DNA of 38,764 nucleotides, from positions 1-38,764 of the IMG/VR virus record IMGVR_UViG_3300035703_000201. One strand, 5' to 3'. The DNA comes from a virus. Both the position numbers and the translations under genes were made by a program. Positions 29,246-36,864 of this stretch are shown here, one piece after another (the first letter of the stretch is position 1; every line of letters begins with the position of its first letter). The notes under the pieces are model-generated. The model was given only the letters and a program-made list of their open reading frames with translations, had not been told where the DNA came from and made no database searches.

Positions 29246-29398
29246 GTGAACAGATTTGACGAAGCCGTGACCCGCTCAGAGGAAGCGCATCGGCAATACA
29301 TGAAAGACGCAAGCGACCAGTTGCTTGAACGTATCCGCGCCGCCCGTGAAGGCCGCGAACCCGGAAGCCCGCAATTTGTATTTTGGAGTATGCTGTGA
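29246..29398 (+). CDS. Small helical protein preceding the DnaA-like gene
   Basis: This encodes 50 residues from GTG 29246 with AAAGGAG seven bases upstream. A charged helix (RFDEAVTRSEEAHRQYMKDA, LLERIRAAREG) ends in a short hydrophobic tail (QFVFWSML). It is the first gene of the replication operon and overlaps the next start (GTGA). No family is recognised. Confidence 0.6.
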   Translation: MNRFDEAVTRSEEAHRQYMKDASDQLLERIRAAREGREPGSPQFVFWSML

Positions 29399-30141
29399 GC
29401 GAAGCTATCGTTATCGGTTGGGGTCTGGAAACCCGTCACCGTCAAGTTCTGATCGACCTGCGGGACGGCTGGCAGAAGGCCCCGCTGCGTGGAAAGATCA
29501 GGTCGAGCATGATTTGCCGCAACCTCGCCAAGCGCGGACTGTTGCGTGAGCGCAAGATCAAGGATGCCTACCTGTTTTGCCTGACCCCGCTTGGCTGTCA
29601 GGTGCAAAAGGAAATCAGCAAGGGACTGCCGCCTAAGCCGCGTGGCCGTCGCTTGGAGTGCGAGCCGACCGAAGAGCAGCGCGCAGTGCTTGACCGCGCC
29701 TGCGAGATGTTCGGGGTGAAGCCTGAAATGGTTTACCAGCGCAACCGGACGCAGATCATGCAGGATGTCCGGCAGTCAGTAGTCATGGCGCTGCATCGCA
29801 AATGGCCCAAGATGTCCTATAAGACGATGGTGAAAGTCCTTGGCCGAGACGATCACTCGATGGCTATCTATTGGCTCAATGCGGGAATGAAGCGCATTGA
29901 TAAGGAGGAATGGCTGGCCGATGTGGTGGCGGAATTGTGCGGAGAAGAGCCGCCTGCGCGGGAGCCTATCGACCACAAGAAGCTTGCGGACTTCTGGGCT
30001 GAAAAGGAAGCAAGCATAGCCGATCTGATGGATATGGAAGATGCTATGGAAGAATACGAATCGCGGGATGAGCGCGCAGCCATGAAAGAGTTTAGCGATA
30101 ACCTGCTGGCTGCGATTATCAGCGCGAGGATGGCAGCGTGA
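29395..30141 (+). CDS. Replication initiator with DnaA domain IV-like DNA-binding region
   Basis: This encodes 248 residues from GTG 29395. Residues 15-75 look like a winged helix (RHRQVLIDLRDGWQKAPLRG, ICRNLAKRGLLRE). Residues 125-170 resemble the DnaA C-terminal box-binding domain: RQSVVMALHRKWPKMSYKTM, then VLGRDDHSMAIYWLNAGMKR, where the family has a G-R-D-H-(S/T) signature. No AAA+ motifs are present. It likely binds origin repeats and recruits host replication proteins. The C-terminal helix is acidic (ADLMDMEDAMEEYESRDERA). Confidence 0.75.
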   Translation: MSEAIVIGWGLETRHRQVLIDLRDGWQKAPLRGKIRSSMICRNLAKRGLLRERKIKDAYLFCLTPLGCQVQKEISKGLPPKPRGRRLECEPTEEQRAVLDRACEMFGVKPEMVYQRNRTQIMQDVRQSVVMALHRKWPKMSYKTMVKVLGRDDHSMAIYWLNAGMKRIDKEEWLADVVAELCGEEPPAREPIDHKKLADFWAEKEASIADLMDMEDAMEEYESRDERAAMKEFSDNLLAAIISARMAA

Positions 30142-30494
30142 TTGTTCTACCCTTCCCGCCTGCCAGTTTATCGGGACACGACAAGCGGACGGACTTTGCC
30201 CGCGCCAAGCTGGTCAAGGAATGGCGGCAGCTTGCATGGGCCATCACCCTGCAATCCAATCCGCCCAAGTTCGGGAACGGTTCGCCTTACACGAAAGAGG
30301 GTGACATACCTGTGAAAATAGTGTTTACTCCACCTAGCAAACGTGGAGACCGCATGAACTTCCTGAACCGGCTGAAGCCCGCAATTGACGGGATTGCAGA
30401 CGCGTTGGGTGTGAATGATGCCCGATTTGTGCCGAGTATTGAGTTTCGCGAACCGGAAGCGCCGGGGCGTGTTGAGATTAGCATAGGAGAGTAA
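30138..30494 (+). CDS. RusA-like Holliday junction resolvase (probable)
   Basis: A 118-residue protein starting at GTG 30138 (GTGA overlap). The second half follows the RusA pattern: PVKIVFTPPSKRGDRMNFLN, RLKPAIDGIADALGVNDARF, where D71, D83 and D93 could be the three metal-binding acids. RusA has D.D and DD; here the first pair is D.M, so activity is less certain. The place beside ERF and NinB fits recombination-intermediate cleavage before packaging. Confidence 0.6.
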   Translation: MIVLPFPPASLSGHDKRTDFARAKLVKEWRQLAWAITLQSNPPKFGNGSPYTKEGDIPVKIVFTPPSKRGDRMNFLNRLKPAIDGIADALGVNDARFVPSIEFREPEAPGRVEISIGE

Positions 30495-30495
30495 C

Positions 30496-31116
30496 ATGAC
30501 GACAACGAAGGAAGGTCTTGCATCCGCAATGGCCAAGGCATTTGCGGCTATTGAGGGCGCGACCAAGAGCGCAAACAACCCGCACTTCAAGAGCAAGTAT
30601 GCCGACCTGACGAGCGTGATCGAGGCCATCAAGCCTGCGCTGGTGGCTAACGGCTTGTTCTTTACGCAATCGCCGCGCCCCAATGACAAGGGTGTCGAGA
30701 TTGAAACTATCCTGCATCATGCCAGCGGTGAGGTGTTTAGCCTTGGCAGCTTGTTCGTGCCTGCGGACAAGAACAACGCGCAGGCGTTCGGCTCGGCATT
30801 AACATATTGCCGTAGGTATGCGCTGGTTACGGCGTTCGGTGTGCCTGTTGAGGATGACGACGGCAACGCTGCCGCTGCCGCCCCGCCGAAGGTGTCTGTC
30901 GTCAGCGATGCGGATTGCGTGTTGCTGATGCAGCTTATCGAGGCAACGCAGACGGATGTTCGCAAGTTCTGCGGCGCGTTCGGGATTACGGCTGTGAAGT
31001 CGCTTCCGGCTGATGCGTTCCCCAAGGCCAAGGCGATGCTTGAAAAGAAGCTTGCGGATATGGCGGCGGAAAAGCCCAAGGCCGATGACGTTGACGCGGA
31101 CGAAATCCCCTATTGA
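30496..31116 (+). CDS. erf: ERF-family single-strand annealing recombinase
   Basis: A 206-residue protein. The N-terminal 115 residues are classic ERF: KAFAAIEGATKSANNPHFKS, KYADLTSVIEAIKPALVANG, then SLGSLFVPADKNNAQAFGSA and LTYCRRYALVTAFGV. A linker rich in Asp/Ala precedes a C-terminal helical part (LPADAFPKAKAMLEKKLAD). ERF proteins form rings on ssDNA and anneal complementary strands, supporting circularisation and concatemer formation. It sits between the RusA-like and exonuclease genes. Confidence 0.92.
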   Translation: MTTTKEGLASAMAKAFAAIEGATKSANNPHFKSKYADLTSVIEAIKPALVANGLFFTQSPRPNDKGVEIETILHHASGEVFSLGSLFVPADKNNAQAFGSALTYCRRYALVTAFGVPVEDDDGNAAAAAPPKVSVVSDADCVLLMQLIEATQTDVRKFCGAFGITAVKSLPADAFPKAKAMLEKKLADMAAEKPKADDVDADEIPY

Positions 31117-31127
31117 GGAGCAAGGCA

Positions 31128-31805
31128 ATGATTGACGTATATCTCGACATCGAAACCATCCCGAACCAGTCGCCCGACTATCGCGCCAAGGTTCGTGCTG
31201 GCATCAAGCCGCCTGCGCAATACAAGAAGCCCGAAAGCATCGAGCAATGGCTTGCTGAAAACGCGGATGCAGAAACTGACGCGGCCATCGCCAAGACCAG
31301 CTTCGACCCTGCGCGTGGGCATATCGTGTGCATCGGTTGGGCGATTGGCGATGAACCGGCGCAAACCGCATCCATGGGCGCATCGCTGGATAATGAGGCC
31401 AGCGTGATTGATGAGTTTTTCGAGAGCCTGCGCGTTGACCTTCCCGCCAATCCCGGCGTCGTCCGCTTCGTCGGCCACTACATCAGCGGCTTTGACCTGC
31501 GCTTTATCATCAACCGCGCAATCGTGCTTGGCGTGCCAATCCCGTCCATTATCCCGCGTGACATTAAGCCGTGGTCGCAGGACATTTTCGACACCATGGT
31601 CGCGTGGGCGGGGCCGAAGGGGACTATCTCGCAGGCCAACCTTGCTGAGGCGCTTGGCATTGACGGCAACAAGTTGGACTTTGACGGCAGCATGGTGCAT
31701 GACGCGTGGCAGCAAGGGGATCACGAACGCATAGCTGAATACTGTCGCGGGGACGTGGAGACCGTCCGCAAAATTCATCGCCGCTTTGTCGCGGTTGGAT
31801 ACTAG
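31128..31805 (+). CDS. DEDD-family 3'-5' exonuclease
   Basis: This encodes 225 residues from ATG 31128 with GAGGAGC upstream. It shows YLDIETIP (motif I, D and E), FVGHYISGFDLRFI (motif II), and AEYCRGDVETVRKIHRRF (motif III, Y/D). These define the PolB-like predicted exonuclease group. It would trim 3' ends, possibly in partnership with ERF to generate ssDNA or to proofread the recombination products. No polymerase domain is attached. Confidence 0.85.
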   Translation: MIDVYLDIETIPNQSPDYRAKVRAGIKPPAQYKKPESIEQWLAENADAETDAAIAKTSFDPARGHIVCIGWAIGDEPAQTASMGASLDNEASVIDEFFESLRVDLPANPGVVRFVGHYISGFDLRFIINRAIVLGVPIPSIIPRDIKPWSQDIFDTMVAWAGPKGTISQANLAEALGIDGNKLDFDGSMVHDAWQQGDHERIAEYCRGDVETVRKIHRRFVAVGY

Positions 31806-31815
31806 GAGAATTGAT

Positions 31816-32070
31816 ATGAGTTACGAAATGAAAGACAACTCCGGCTCGCTGTTCAAGAACGACAAGCGCGAAAAGGACACCTATGCCCATGCGCGTGGCA
31901 GTGCGCTGATTGACGGGGTGGACTATTTTGTGGATGCTTGGACGAACACCGACAAGAACGGCAACAAGTATCAATCGCTCAAGTTCAAGCGCAAGGACAA
32001 GCAGCCTGCGCAGTCTGGCGGTGGATGGGATGCCCCTGCCGACGATCTGGACGATCAGGTTCCTTTTTGA
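31816..32070 (+). CDS. Small phage protein with SSB-like acidic tip
   Basis: This encodes 84 residues from ATG 31816 with TAGGAGA upstream. A short beta domain (GSLFKNDKREKDTYAHARGS, DGVDYFVDAWTNTDKNGNKY) is followed by a flexible Gly/Gln segment and an acidic end, DDLDDQVPF. The end mimics the DDDIPF tip of bacterial SSB that recruits DNA repair and replication enzymes. The body resembles a common small phage family of unknown function that sits in replication modules. Confidence 0.65.
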   Translation: MSYEMKDNSGSLFKNDKREKDTYAHARGSALIDGVDYFVDAWTNTDKNGNKYQSLKFKRKDKQPAQSGGGWDAPADDLDDQVPF

Positions 32071-32268
32071 GCTAACCCGAAGCGCACTCCTTGTGTCGCG
32101 GTGGCAACGCGATTAACGCCTTGGATGCGAAGTAGCGATGGCCCTGTTCATATGGTCGCTACGTAGTCAATCCCCTGTGCGCCGAGGGTTAGGGGCCTAG
32201 GCAGGGAAATCCACGGGAATAGCTACCGATGGGGGCGGTCATAATACCCCCGCTTTAGGAGAGACAAT
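32071..32268 (+). other. Non-coding gap with structured-RNA signs
   Basis: These 198 bases lack a convincing gene. GTAGCGA (32132-32138) pairs with TCGCTAC (32156-32162) over a 17-base loop. GGGGG (32231-32235) pairs with CCCCC (32247-32251) just before the ribosome site of the gene at 32269. G/A-rich stretches lie between. It may be a leader, a small RNA or an origin-adjacent element. No repeated DnaA-box-like sequence was seen by eye. Confidence 0.4.
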
Positions 32269-32406
32269 ATGACCCCTTGGCAGCGTGCGCTTGAAATACA
32301 GCGCCGAGAAAAAACGGATGCAATGCGGGAGCGCCTAGGCCTGCCGCGTTGGAATTGGCCTAGTTTGGAGAGACGGAATGCTGCGCAAGCTACCGAAGAA
32401 GCCTAG
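32269..32406 (+). CDS. Small basic protein upstream of HNH gene
   Basis: This encodes 45 residues, MTPWQRALEIQRREKTDAMR and on, Trp- and Arg-rich (LGLPRWNWPSLERRNAAQ), with a TAGGAGAG ribosome site. Short proteins with WQ.ALE.Q..E openings often precede HNH or NinB genes in phages. Its 3' end overlaps the HNH gene by 29 bases and supplies that gene's ribosome site. Confidence 0.55.
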   Translation: MTPWQRALEIQRREKTDAMRERLGLPRWNWPSLERRNAAQATEEA

Positions 32407-32716
32407 ACGCGAAACCGGCTTTCGTTCGCAGCGGCACCTAAAGCACGTTCGGTCTTTTGCTTGTGTGTGCTGTGATGCTGAAGCGCCCATAGAAGCCGCT
32501 CACGTGCGTCTGGGCACTGATGGAGGCATGAGTAGCAAGCCGAGCGACTTTTACGCTGTGCCGCTCTGTGGTGGCCCTGAGGGCTGTCACGCCCGCCAGC
32601 ACCGCGAAGGCGAGCGCACATTCTGGCAAGACAAAGACCCTCACGCAATCATTGACGAGCTAATCAGGACAAGCCCCGTGCGGCGAGAGATAGAGGCTCA
32701 CCGTGAGCGGGAATAA
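32378..32716 (+). CDS. HNH-like nuclease (DUF968/Ref type)
   Basis: A 112-residue protein. It has SQRHLKHVRSFACVCC, then EAAHVRLGTDGGMSSKPSDF, VPLCGGPEGCHARQH and GERTFW. The order C..C, AH(V/I)R, G.KPSD, LC..CH..H, GE..FW is that of the DUF968/Ref-like HNH proteins found next to NinB and RusA genes. The metal would be held by the His/Cys set. It likely cuts recombination intermediates or ssDNA. The stop overlaps the NinB start. Confidence 0.7.
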   Translation: MLRKLPKKPRRETGFRSQRHLKHVRSFACVCCDAEAPIEAAHVRLGTDGGMSSKPSDFYAVPLCGGPEGCHARQHREGERTFWQDKDPHAIIDELIRTSPVRREIEAHRERE

Positions 32717-33122
32717 GACCACATACAAGCTTGCCAATCAAGCAGTGCGCCAGCGGGCCATACAGGCCGTTTTAAGCGCGCCTGAGGGCTTTACGGTGGT
32801 TGTGGGGCCGGAGACCCGTTCGCAGGCTCAGAACCGCTTATTCTGGCCGCTAGTGGCAGATATACGCGCACAGAACCCCGGCATGGCTCAATTCACGCCC
32901 GATCAGGTCAAGCTGCGGTTCTTGAACGCGCTCGACAGCGAGATGCAATTCCTGCCCGAATTATGGGGCGGCGGCATGTTCGCCGTGGGGCAGCGTTCAA
33001 GCACCTTGTCAAAGCGGGACTTTAGCCTGCTGGTCGAGATGGTGTTTAAGTGGGGCGCTGAAAACGGCATCCGCTGGTCTGACAAGTCACGTTTTACGTA
33101 TGACGAGGTGGTCGGAAATTAG
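32703..33122 (+). CDS. ninB: NinB-family recombination mediator
   Basis: A 139-residue protein starting at GTG 32703. It matches NinB (lambda Orf family): FTVVVGPETRSQAQNRLFWP, LVADIRAQNPGMAQFTPDQV, STLSKRDFSLLVEMVFKWGA and a closing Trp/Asp segment. NinB binds single-stranded DNA and helps load recombinases in place of RecFOR. It is coupled to the HNH gene and belongs to the recombination set with ERF. Confidence 0.88.
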   Translation: MSGNKTTYKLANQAVRQRAIQAVLSAPEGFTVVVGPETRSQAQNRLFWPLVADIRAQNPGMAQFTPDQVKLRFLNALDSEMQFLPELWGGGMFAVGQRSSTLSKRDFSLLVEMVFKWGAENGIRWSDKSRFTYDEVVGN

Positions 33123-33125
33123 TCC

Positions 33126-33204
33126 CTTGCGGGCGCTTTCAGAATGCTATAAACAATGCGGGCCGAGCGAGCGTTAAGAGCAACCAGACGCTCAAGCTCG
33201 GCCC
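33126..33204 (+). promoter_or_regulatory. Promoter-like boxes followed by a strong leader hairpin
   Basis: CTTGCG (33126-33131) and TATAAA (33148-33153) are spaced 16 bases. Seven bases on, GGGCCGAGC (33160-33168) pairs perfectly with GCTCGGCCC (33196-33204). Inside it, AGCGT (33170-33174) pairs with ACGCT (33188-33192), giving a 14-bp interrupted stem. It ends 29 bases before the ATG at 33234. It may be a 5' leader of the helicase-primase transcript or a replication signal. Confidence 0.5.
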
Positions 33205-33233
33205 TATCAACCGCCTAATAGGGAGGCGACTGA

Positions 33234-33752
33234 ATGACTGTGCCTATATATCCACCCCCTTGCTCGGTCAAGGATTTCGCCTCGTCGCAAGAGGCGGCCT
33301 TTCGCAGGACTACGCGTGACACGGTTCGCAGATCGAACCTGACGCGCACCGAAAAGGAAATCCTGCTCGCATTCTTAAACCATTGGTTTGTGCGTCGTCA
33401 CAAGGGGCCGGTGCATCCGGGGCGCAAGAAGCTTGCCAAGAAGGCGAAGGCATCAGTGCGGGCTGTGAATTACACGCTCAGCATGTTGCGCGACTTCGGC
33501 GTGATTACCGCAGTGGCCTACGCTACCGGCAATGCTGGCGGCGAAAAGGGCCGTGCGACCGAATACGAGGTCGACACGAGCAAGCTGCTTATCATGTGCG
33601 CCATTCCTGCAAAAGCTCTCAAGTCAATCCGCAAGGGTGCAAATTCCGGTATATCGGGGTGCAAAAATGCGCGTTTGAAGGGTGCACAAATTGCACCCCG
33701 TAATAATAACGGAACCATCATACCTTTCCGCATCCATGGGGTTGGCAAATGA
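33234..33752 (+). CDS. Winged-helix DNA-binding replication protein (probable)
   Basis: A 172-residue protein. Residues 35-110 form a winged helix: LTRTEKEILLAFLNHWF, PGRKKLAKKAKASVRAVNYT, LSMLRDFGVITAVAYA, then a beta wing (GRATEYEVD). Such domains occur in phage replication proteins (O-like or RepA-like) that bind origin DNA. The C-terminus is basic and unstructured (KSIRKGANSGISGCKNARLK). It is ATGA-coupled to the helicase gene, which supports a helicase loader or initiator role. Confidence 0.65.
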   Translation: MTVPIYPPPCSVKDFASSQEAAFRRTTRDTVRRSNLTRTEKEILLAFLNHWFVRRHKGPVHPGRKKLAKKAKASVRAVNYTLSMLRDFGVITAVAYATGNAGGEKGRATEYEVDTSKLLIMCAIPAKALKSIRKGANSGISGCKNARLKGAQIAPRNNNGTIIPFRIHGVGK

Positions 33753-35230
33753 CTAGTCTCTTCCATGGAACCGAAACCTCTCGCAAGGTAATCAGACCTC
33801 ACCAAGAGAAGGCCATAGCCATGCTTAGGCAATCCCTTGGACGCGGTAATAAGCGAGTGGTATTGCAGTTGCCGACCGGAGCCGGAAAGACCTACGTGGC
33901 TTCGCAAATCGTTCGCGGAGCTTTGAACAAGGGGAAGCGGGTGTGTTTCACCGTTCCGCTGATCACCCTAGTTGACCAGACCATTGCGGCTTTTGAGGCG
34001 GAAGGCATAGACGGCATTGGCGTAATCCAAGCAAGCCACCACCGCACGGACTTTTCGCAGCCGGTGCAGATTGGTTCAATGCATACCATGACACGGCGCG
34101 GTGTTCCTGAAGCCGACATTGTGATTGTTGACGAGTGCCATTTGCAATTCGACCTGTTGCCGAAGTGGATGCGTGACGATCCGAAGCGCATTTTTATCGG
34201 ATTGTCGGCAACACCGTGGGCGCGTGGCATGGGCGACATTTGGGACGACCTTGTGCGCCCCGTGACCATGCAGGAATTGATTGACGCGGGGTATCTATCG
34301 CCGTTCCGCGTGTATGCGCCTTCGCATCCCGATTTGAGCGGCGTTGCAACCGTGGCGGGAGACTATCACGAAGGCCAGCTAGGCTCGGTGATGAGCCAAA
34401 GCCCGTTGATTGCTGATGTGGTGGATACGTGGCTGCAAAGGGCAAAGGGACTGCCGACGCTAGTCTTTGCGGTCAACCTTGCCCACGCTAGAGCGATTCA
34501 AGATGCGTTCGCGGCGCGTGGTATAGCGTTTGGATACTGTGACGCAAAGATTGACCTAACCGAGCGGCAACACTTGTTCCGGCAGATGGGGCGCGGTGAG
34601 TTGGCGGGGATCGTGAATGTCGCCACGCTTACGACCGGCGTGGATGCGGACGTTCGATGCATAGTCATGGCGCGGCCCACCAAATCAGAACCGCTGTTCG
34701 TGCAGTGCATCGGGCGCGGCCTGCGAACGGCACCCGGCAAAGACCATTGCCTGATTTTGGATCATAGCGACAATCATGCGCGGCTCGGGTTCGTTACGAG
34801 CATTAATCACGAGCGATTGCTATCGGGCAAGGAAAAGGCACCGAAGCCAAGGGAAAAGGAAAAGCCCGAACAAGTGCCGCGTGAATGCCCTTCGTGTGGT
34901 GCAGTCAAGCCTCGTGGGCCATGTCCTGCCTGCGGTTTTGAACCGAAGCGGCAAAGCGAAATCGAGTTCGAGGAAGGCGAGTTGGTGGAGATTACGCCTA
35001 GCCGTGACCGCAAGCCGACAATGCAGGACAAGCAAAAGTTTTGGAGCATGGCTCTTGCGGTTGATAGGCAAAGGGGCAAGGAAGGTCGCTTGGCAAAGGC
35101 GCTTTATCGCGGCAAGTTTGGAACGTGGCCGAGGGGCTTGGACGACAACGTAATGCAGCCTGATGCTGAGTTTATGAGTTACGAGCGCAGTCGGCGGATT
35201 GCATTTGCAAAGAGGAGGGGCGGGCGATGA
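33749..35230 (+). CDS. Superfamily 2 DEAD/DECH helicase with zinc ribbon
   Basis: A 493-residue protein with Q-like RPHQ (16-19), Walker A PTGAGKT (42-48), DECH (128-131), SAT (153-155) and motif VI QCIGRGLRT (319-327). After the helicase core a zinc ribbon (C380, C383, C392, C395) and a C-terminal helical domain follow. This layout is that of UvrB/RecG-like phage helicases used in place of a hexameric one. It would unwind the origin or recombination forks, and is ATGA-coupled to the primase. Confidence 0.92.
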   Translation: MTSLFHGTETSRKVIRPHQEKAIAMLRQSLGRGNKRVVLQLPTGAGKTYVASQIVRGALNKGKRVCFTVPLITLVDQTIAAFEAEGIDGIGVIQASHHRTDFSQPVQIGSMHTMTRRGVPEADIVIVDECHLQFDLLPKWMRDDPKRIFIGLSATPWARGMGDIWDDLVRPVTMQELIDAGYLSPFRVYAPSHPDLSGVATVAGDYHEGQLGSVMSQSPLIADVVDTWLQRAKGLPTLVFAVNLAHARAIQDAFAARGIAFGYCDAKIDLTERQHLFRQMGRGELAGIVNVATLTTGVDADVRCIVMARPTKSEPLFVQCIGRGLRTAPGKDHCLILDHSDNHARLGFVTSINHERLLSGKEKAPKPREKEKPEQVPRECPSCGAVKPRGPCPACGFEPKRQSEIEFEEGELVEITPSRDRKPTMQDKQKFWSMALAVDRQRGKEGRLAKALYRGKFGTWPRGLDDNVMQPDAEFMSYERSRRIAFAKRRGGR

Positions 35231-36249
35231 AAACGCTAGACGCAGCGCGAGGCAAGTGGCGCGGACTTCTTTTGACGTTAGGCATTGACGAATCGTTCCT
35301 ACGCAACCGCCACGGCCCTTGCCCGCTATGTGGCGGGACAGATCGCTACAGGTGGGACAACAAAGGCGGCACCGGTTCGTATCTGTGCAGCCAATGCGGT
35401 GCTGGAACCGGAATGCAACTGCTGCAAAAGCTGAAGGGCTGGGATTTTGGCACGGCATCTCGGGAAGTTGACAAGGTGCTCGGCAATGTAAGCAAAGACC
35501 CGCCGAGTAAGCCTGCACTGCCCCCTGAGAGGCGCAAGGAATTGTTGCGCGAGGTGTGGAAGGGTTCGCGGCCATTGTCTGACGGTGATGCAGCCCACGC
35601 CTATTTAACGGGTGCTCGGCGGCTGTCGCTGGCGGGTGTCGATGTAGGCGACCTGCGGTTTCACCCTAAGCTGCGGAGGCTGGATAATCTTGGCGGGGGT
35701 GAGCATCCTGCATTGCTGGCATTGGTGCGTGACCATGCGGGCAATCCTGTGTCGCTGCACCGGACGTTCCTTGGCGAAAGCGGACACGTTGGCCGCGCTA
35801 TGATGGCCGGTGACTTGCCCGATAGCATCGCGGTTCGGCTGGGTGCGCCGATCAATGGCAAGCTGGCAATTGCCGAGGGGCTAGAGACTGCGCTTGCTGT
35901 GTCTCGCCTGTTCGGTGTAGTGTGCTGGTCAACCGTTAACGCTGGGTATTTGGCGAAGTTTGTCCCGCCCGAAGGTGTGGAGCGCGTGGTGATCTACGGG
36001 GACAGTGACCAAAGCTTTACGGGGCAAGCGGCGGCTTATGCGTGCGCAAGGCGGCTTGTCGGCATGGGCTACAGCGTGGCCGTGGAATTGCCTAGCGTAT
36101 TGGGGATGGATTGGGCCGATGGAACGTCAAATCCCAGCGCCCGGTTACGTGCGAATAACTGGGACGAAGAAGCCCCCTGCCAGCATGGGGACGCACCTCT
36201 ACTGCCAGCTAAGGAACGGATGGTGCGACCCTACGCCTTGGCCGGTTAG
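35227..36249 (+). CDS. DNA primase, zinc-ribbon plus TOPRIM (P4-like)
   Basis: A 340-residue protein. The zinc ribbon has CPLC (C32, C35) and CSQC (C54, C57). A linker and an RNA-polymerase-like domain lead to a TOPRIM domain with AEGLETAL (E217) and VIYGDSD (D259, D261). It synthesises RNA primers for host DNA polymerase. There is no attached helicase, so the upstream SF2 helicase would serve. The last 43 residues after DWADGT look unlike the family and overlap another frame (36119-36313), so the true C-terminus may be shorter or the gene altered. Confidence 0.9.
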   Translation: MKTLDAARGKWRGLLLTLGIDESFLRNRHGPCPLCGGTDRYRWDNKGGTGSYLCSQCGAGTGMQLLQKLKGWDFGTASREVDKVLGNVSKDPPSKPALPPERRKELLREVWKGSRPLSDGDAAHAYLTGARRLSLAGVDVGDLRFHPKLRRLDNLGGGEHPALLALVRDHAGNPVSLHRTFLGESGHVGRAMMAGDLPDSIAVRLGAPINGKLAIAEGLETALAVSRLFGVVCWSTVNAGYLAKFVPPEGVERVVIYGDSDQSFTGQAAAYACARRLVGMGYSVAVELPSVLGMDWADGTSNPSARLRANNWDEEAPCQHGDAPLLPAKERMVRPYALAG

Positions 36250-36313
36250 CACAACCAGATGGGTGCATGATGGGACGGCAGGGGATGTGGTCGCAATCAA
36301 GCGAGTGGAGTGA
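36119..36313 (+). CDS. Small conserved-type protein overlapping primase 3' end
   Basis: This encodes 64 residues from ATG 36119, in a different frame from primase for 131 bases. The sequence looks like a real small domain: APGYVRITGTKKPPASMGTH, LYCQLRNGWCD, TRWVHDGTAGDVVAIKRVE. Trp-rich short proteins of this pattern are common in alphaproteobacterial phages. A shorter form may start at ATG 36185. Its stop overlaps a possible GTG start at 36310. Confidence 0.55.
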   Translation: MERQIPAPGYVRITGTKKPPASMGTHLYCQLRNGWCDPTPWPVSTTRWVHDGTAGDVVAIKRVE

Positions 36314-36318
36314 TTAGC

Positions 36319-36522
36319 GTGACAAGCGATGATATGGTGAAACTGGCCCGCGAACGCGCCTGTGTGCTGAACGCAAGTGCGGCATGGGGTAGCGATGACG
36401 ACGCGCAACTGTTTTCGGCTATGGCCGACCGCATTGAAGATTTGGAGGCCGCGCTACAGCGGGAGCGGGCGATAGGTGTGCTATTAGCGATTGATGGCGA
36501 GCTTTATGGGGATGCGAAATAA
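36319..36522 (+). CDS. Small helical protein with repeated C-terminal tail
   Basis: This encodes 67 residues from GTG 36319 (GGAG eight bases upstream); GTG 36310 is an alternative. It is helical and acidic (SDDDAQLFSAMADRIEDLEA, ALQRERAIGVL). The final LLAIDGELYGD is repeated almost exactly at the end of the 19-residue ORF at 37457. This is the end of the replication operon; the promoter for the next group begins within its last bases. Confidence 0.6.
   Translation: MTSDDMVKLARERACVLNASAAWGSDDDAQLFSAMADRIEDLEAALQRERAIGVLLAIDGELYGDAK
36484..36514. repeat. 31-base near-identical repeat, copy 1
   Basis: Matches 37469-37499 in 29 of 31 bases and encodes the same C-terminal peptide LLAIDGELYGD. 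It lies at the end of the 67-residue gene, directly before the promoter at 36547. Confidence 0.85.
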
Positions 36523-36575
36523 TTTCGCTTGGCGTGCATTTTCCGCTTTACAGGGTGGAATGTCCGCCGTATAAG
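36517..36575 (+). promoter_or_regulatory. Sigma70-type promoter with the same upstream element (P2)
   Basis: TTTACA (36547-36552) and TATAAG (36570-36575) with a 17-base spacer. Upstream, AAATAATTT (36517-36525) and GGCGTGCATTTTC (36531-36543) repeat those of P1 (247-304), with the same three-base gap to the -35. It points into the small-gene block that ends at the contig junction. A shared regulator binding the common element is likely. Confidence 0.62.
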
Positions 36576-36645
36576 GGGGACAAGGAAGCGAACACAGCAA
36601 CTCAGGCAACGGGCAATTCCGCCCATCCAGAAAAAGGAGGTTGCC

Positions 36646-36849
36646 ATGCTCGTTAAGTTTTCGACCCTCGCTGGCGGAGTTTTCATCGAAGACACTGGCG
36701 CATTCGAGCGTCGCGCTTCGGATCGCTGCTTCCGTTTCGATGCGGCAGGCAATGCGGAATACGCCTTTTACGCCGACCTAATCGGCAGCAACCCTGCGCC
36801 GCGTTGGTTTGGCCACCAGTTCCGCGAACGTGATTTTACGTTCGCTTGA
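36646..36849 (+). CDS. First gene after P2, hypothetical
   Basis: This encodes 67 residues from ATG 36646 with a perfect AAGGAGG ribosome site. It is a compact alpha/beta sequence with aromatic residues (STLAGGVFIEDTGAFERRAS, AEYAFYADLIGSNPAPRW), ending FRERDFTFA. Likely early and well expressed by its signals. No family is recognised. Confidence 0.65.
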   Translation: MLVKFSTLAGGVFIEDTGAFERRASDRCFRFDAAGNAEYAFYADLIGSNPAPRWFGHQFRERDFTFA

Positions 36850-36864
36850 TGGGGAGATTGCCTA

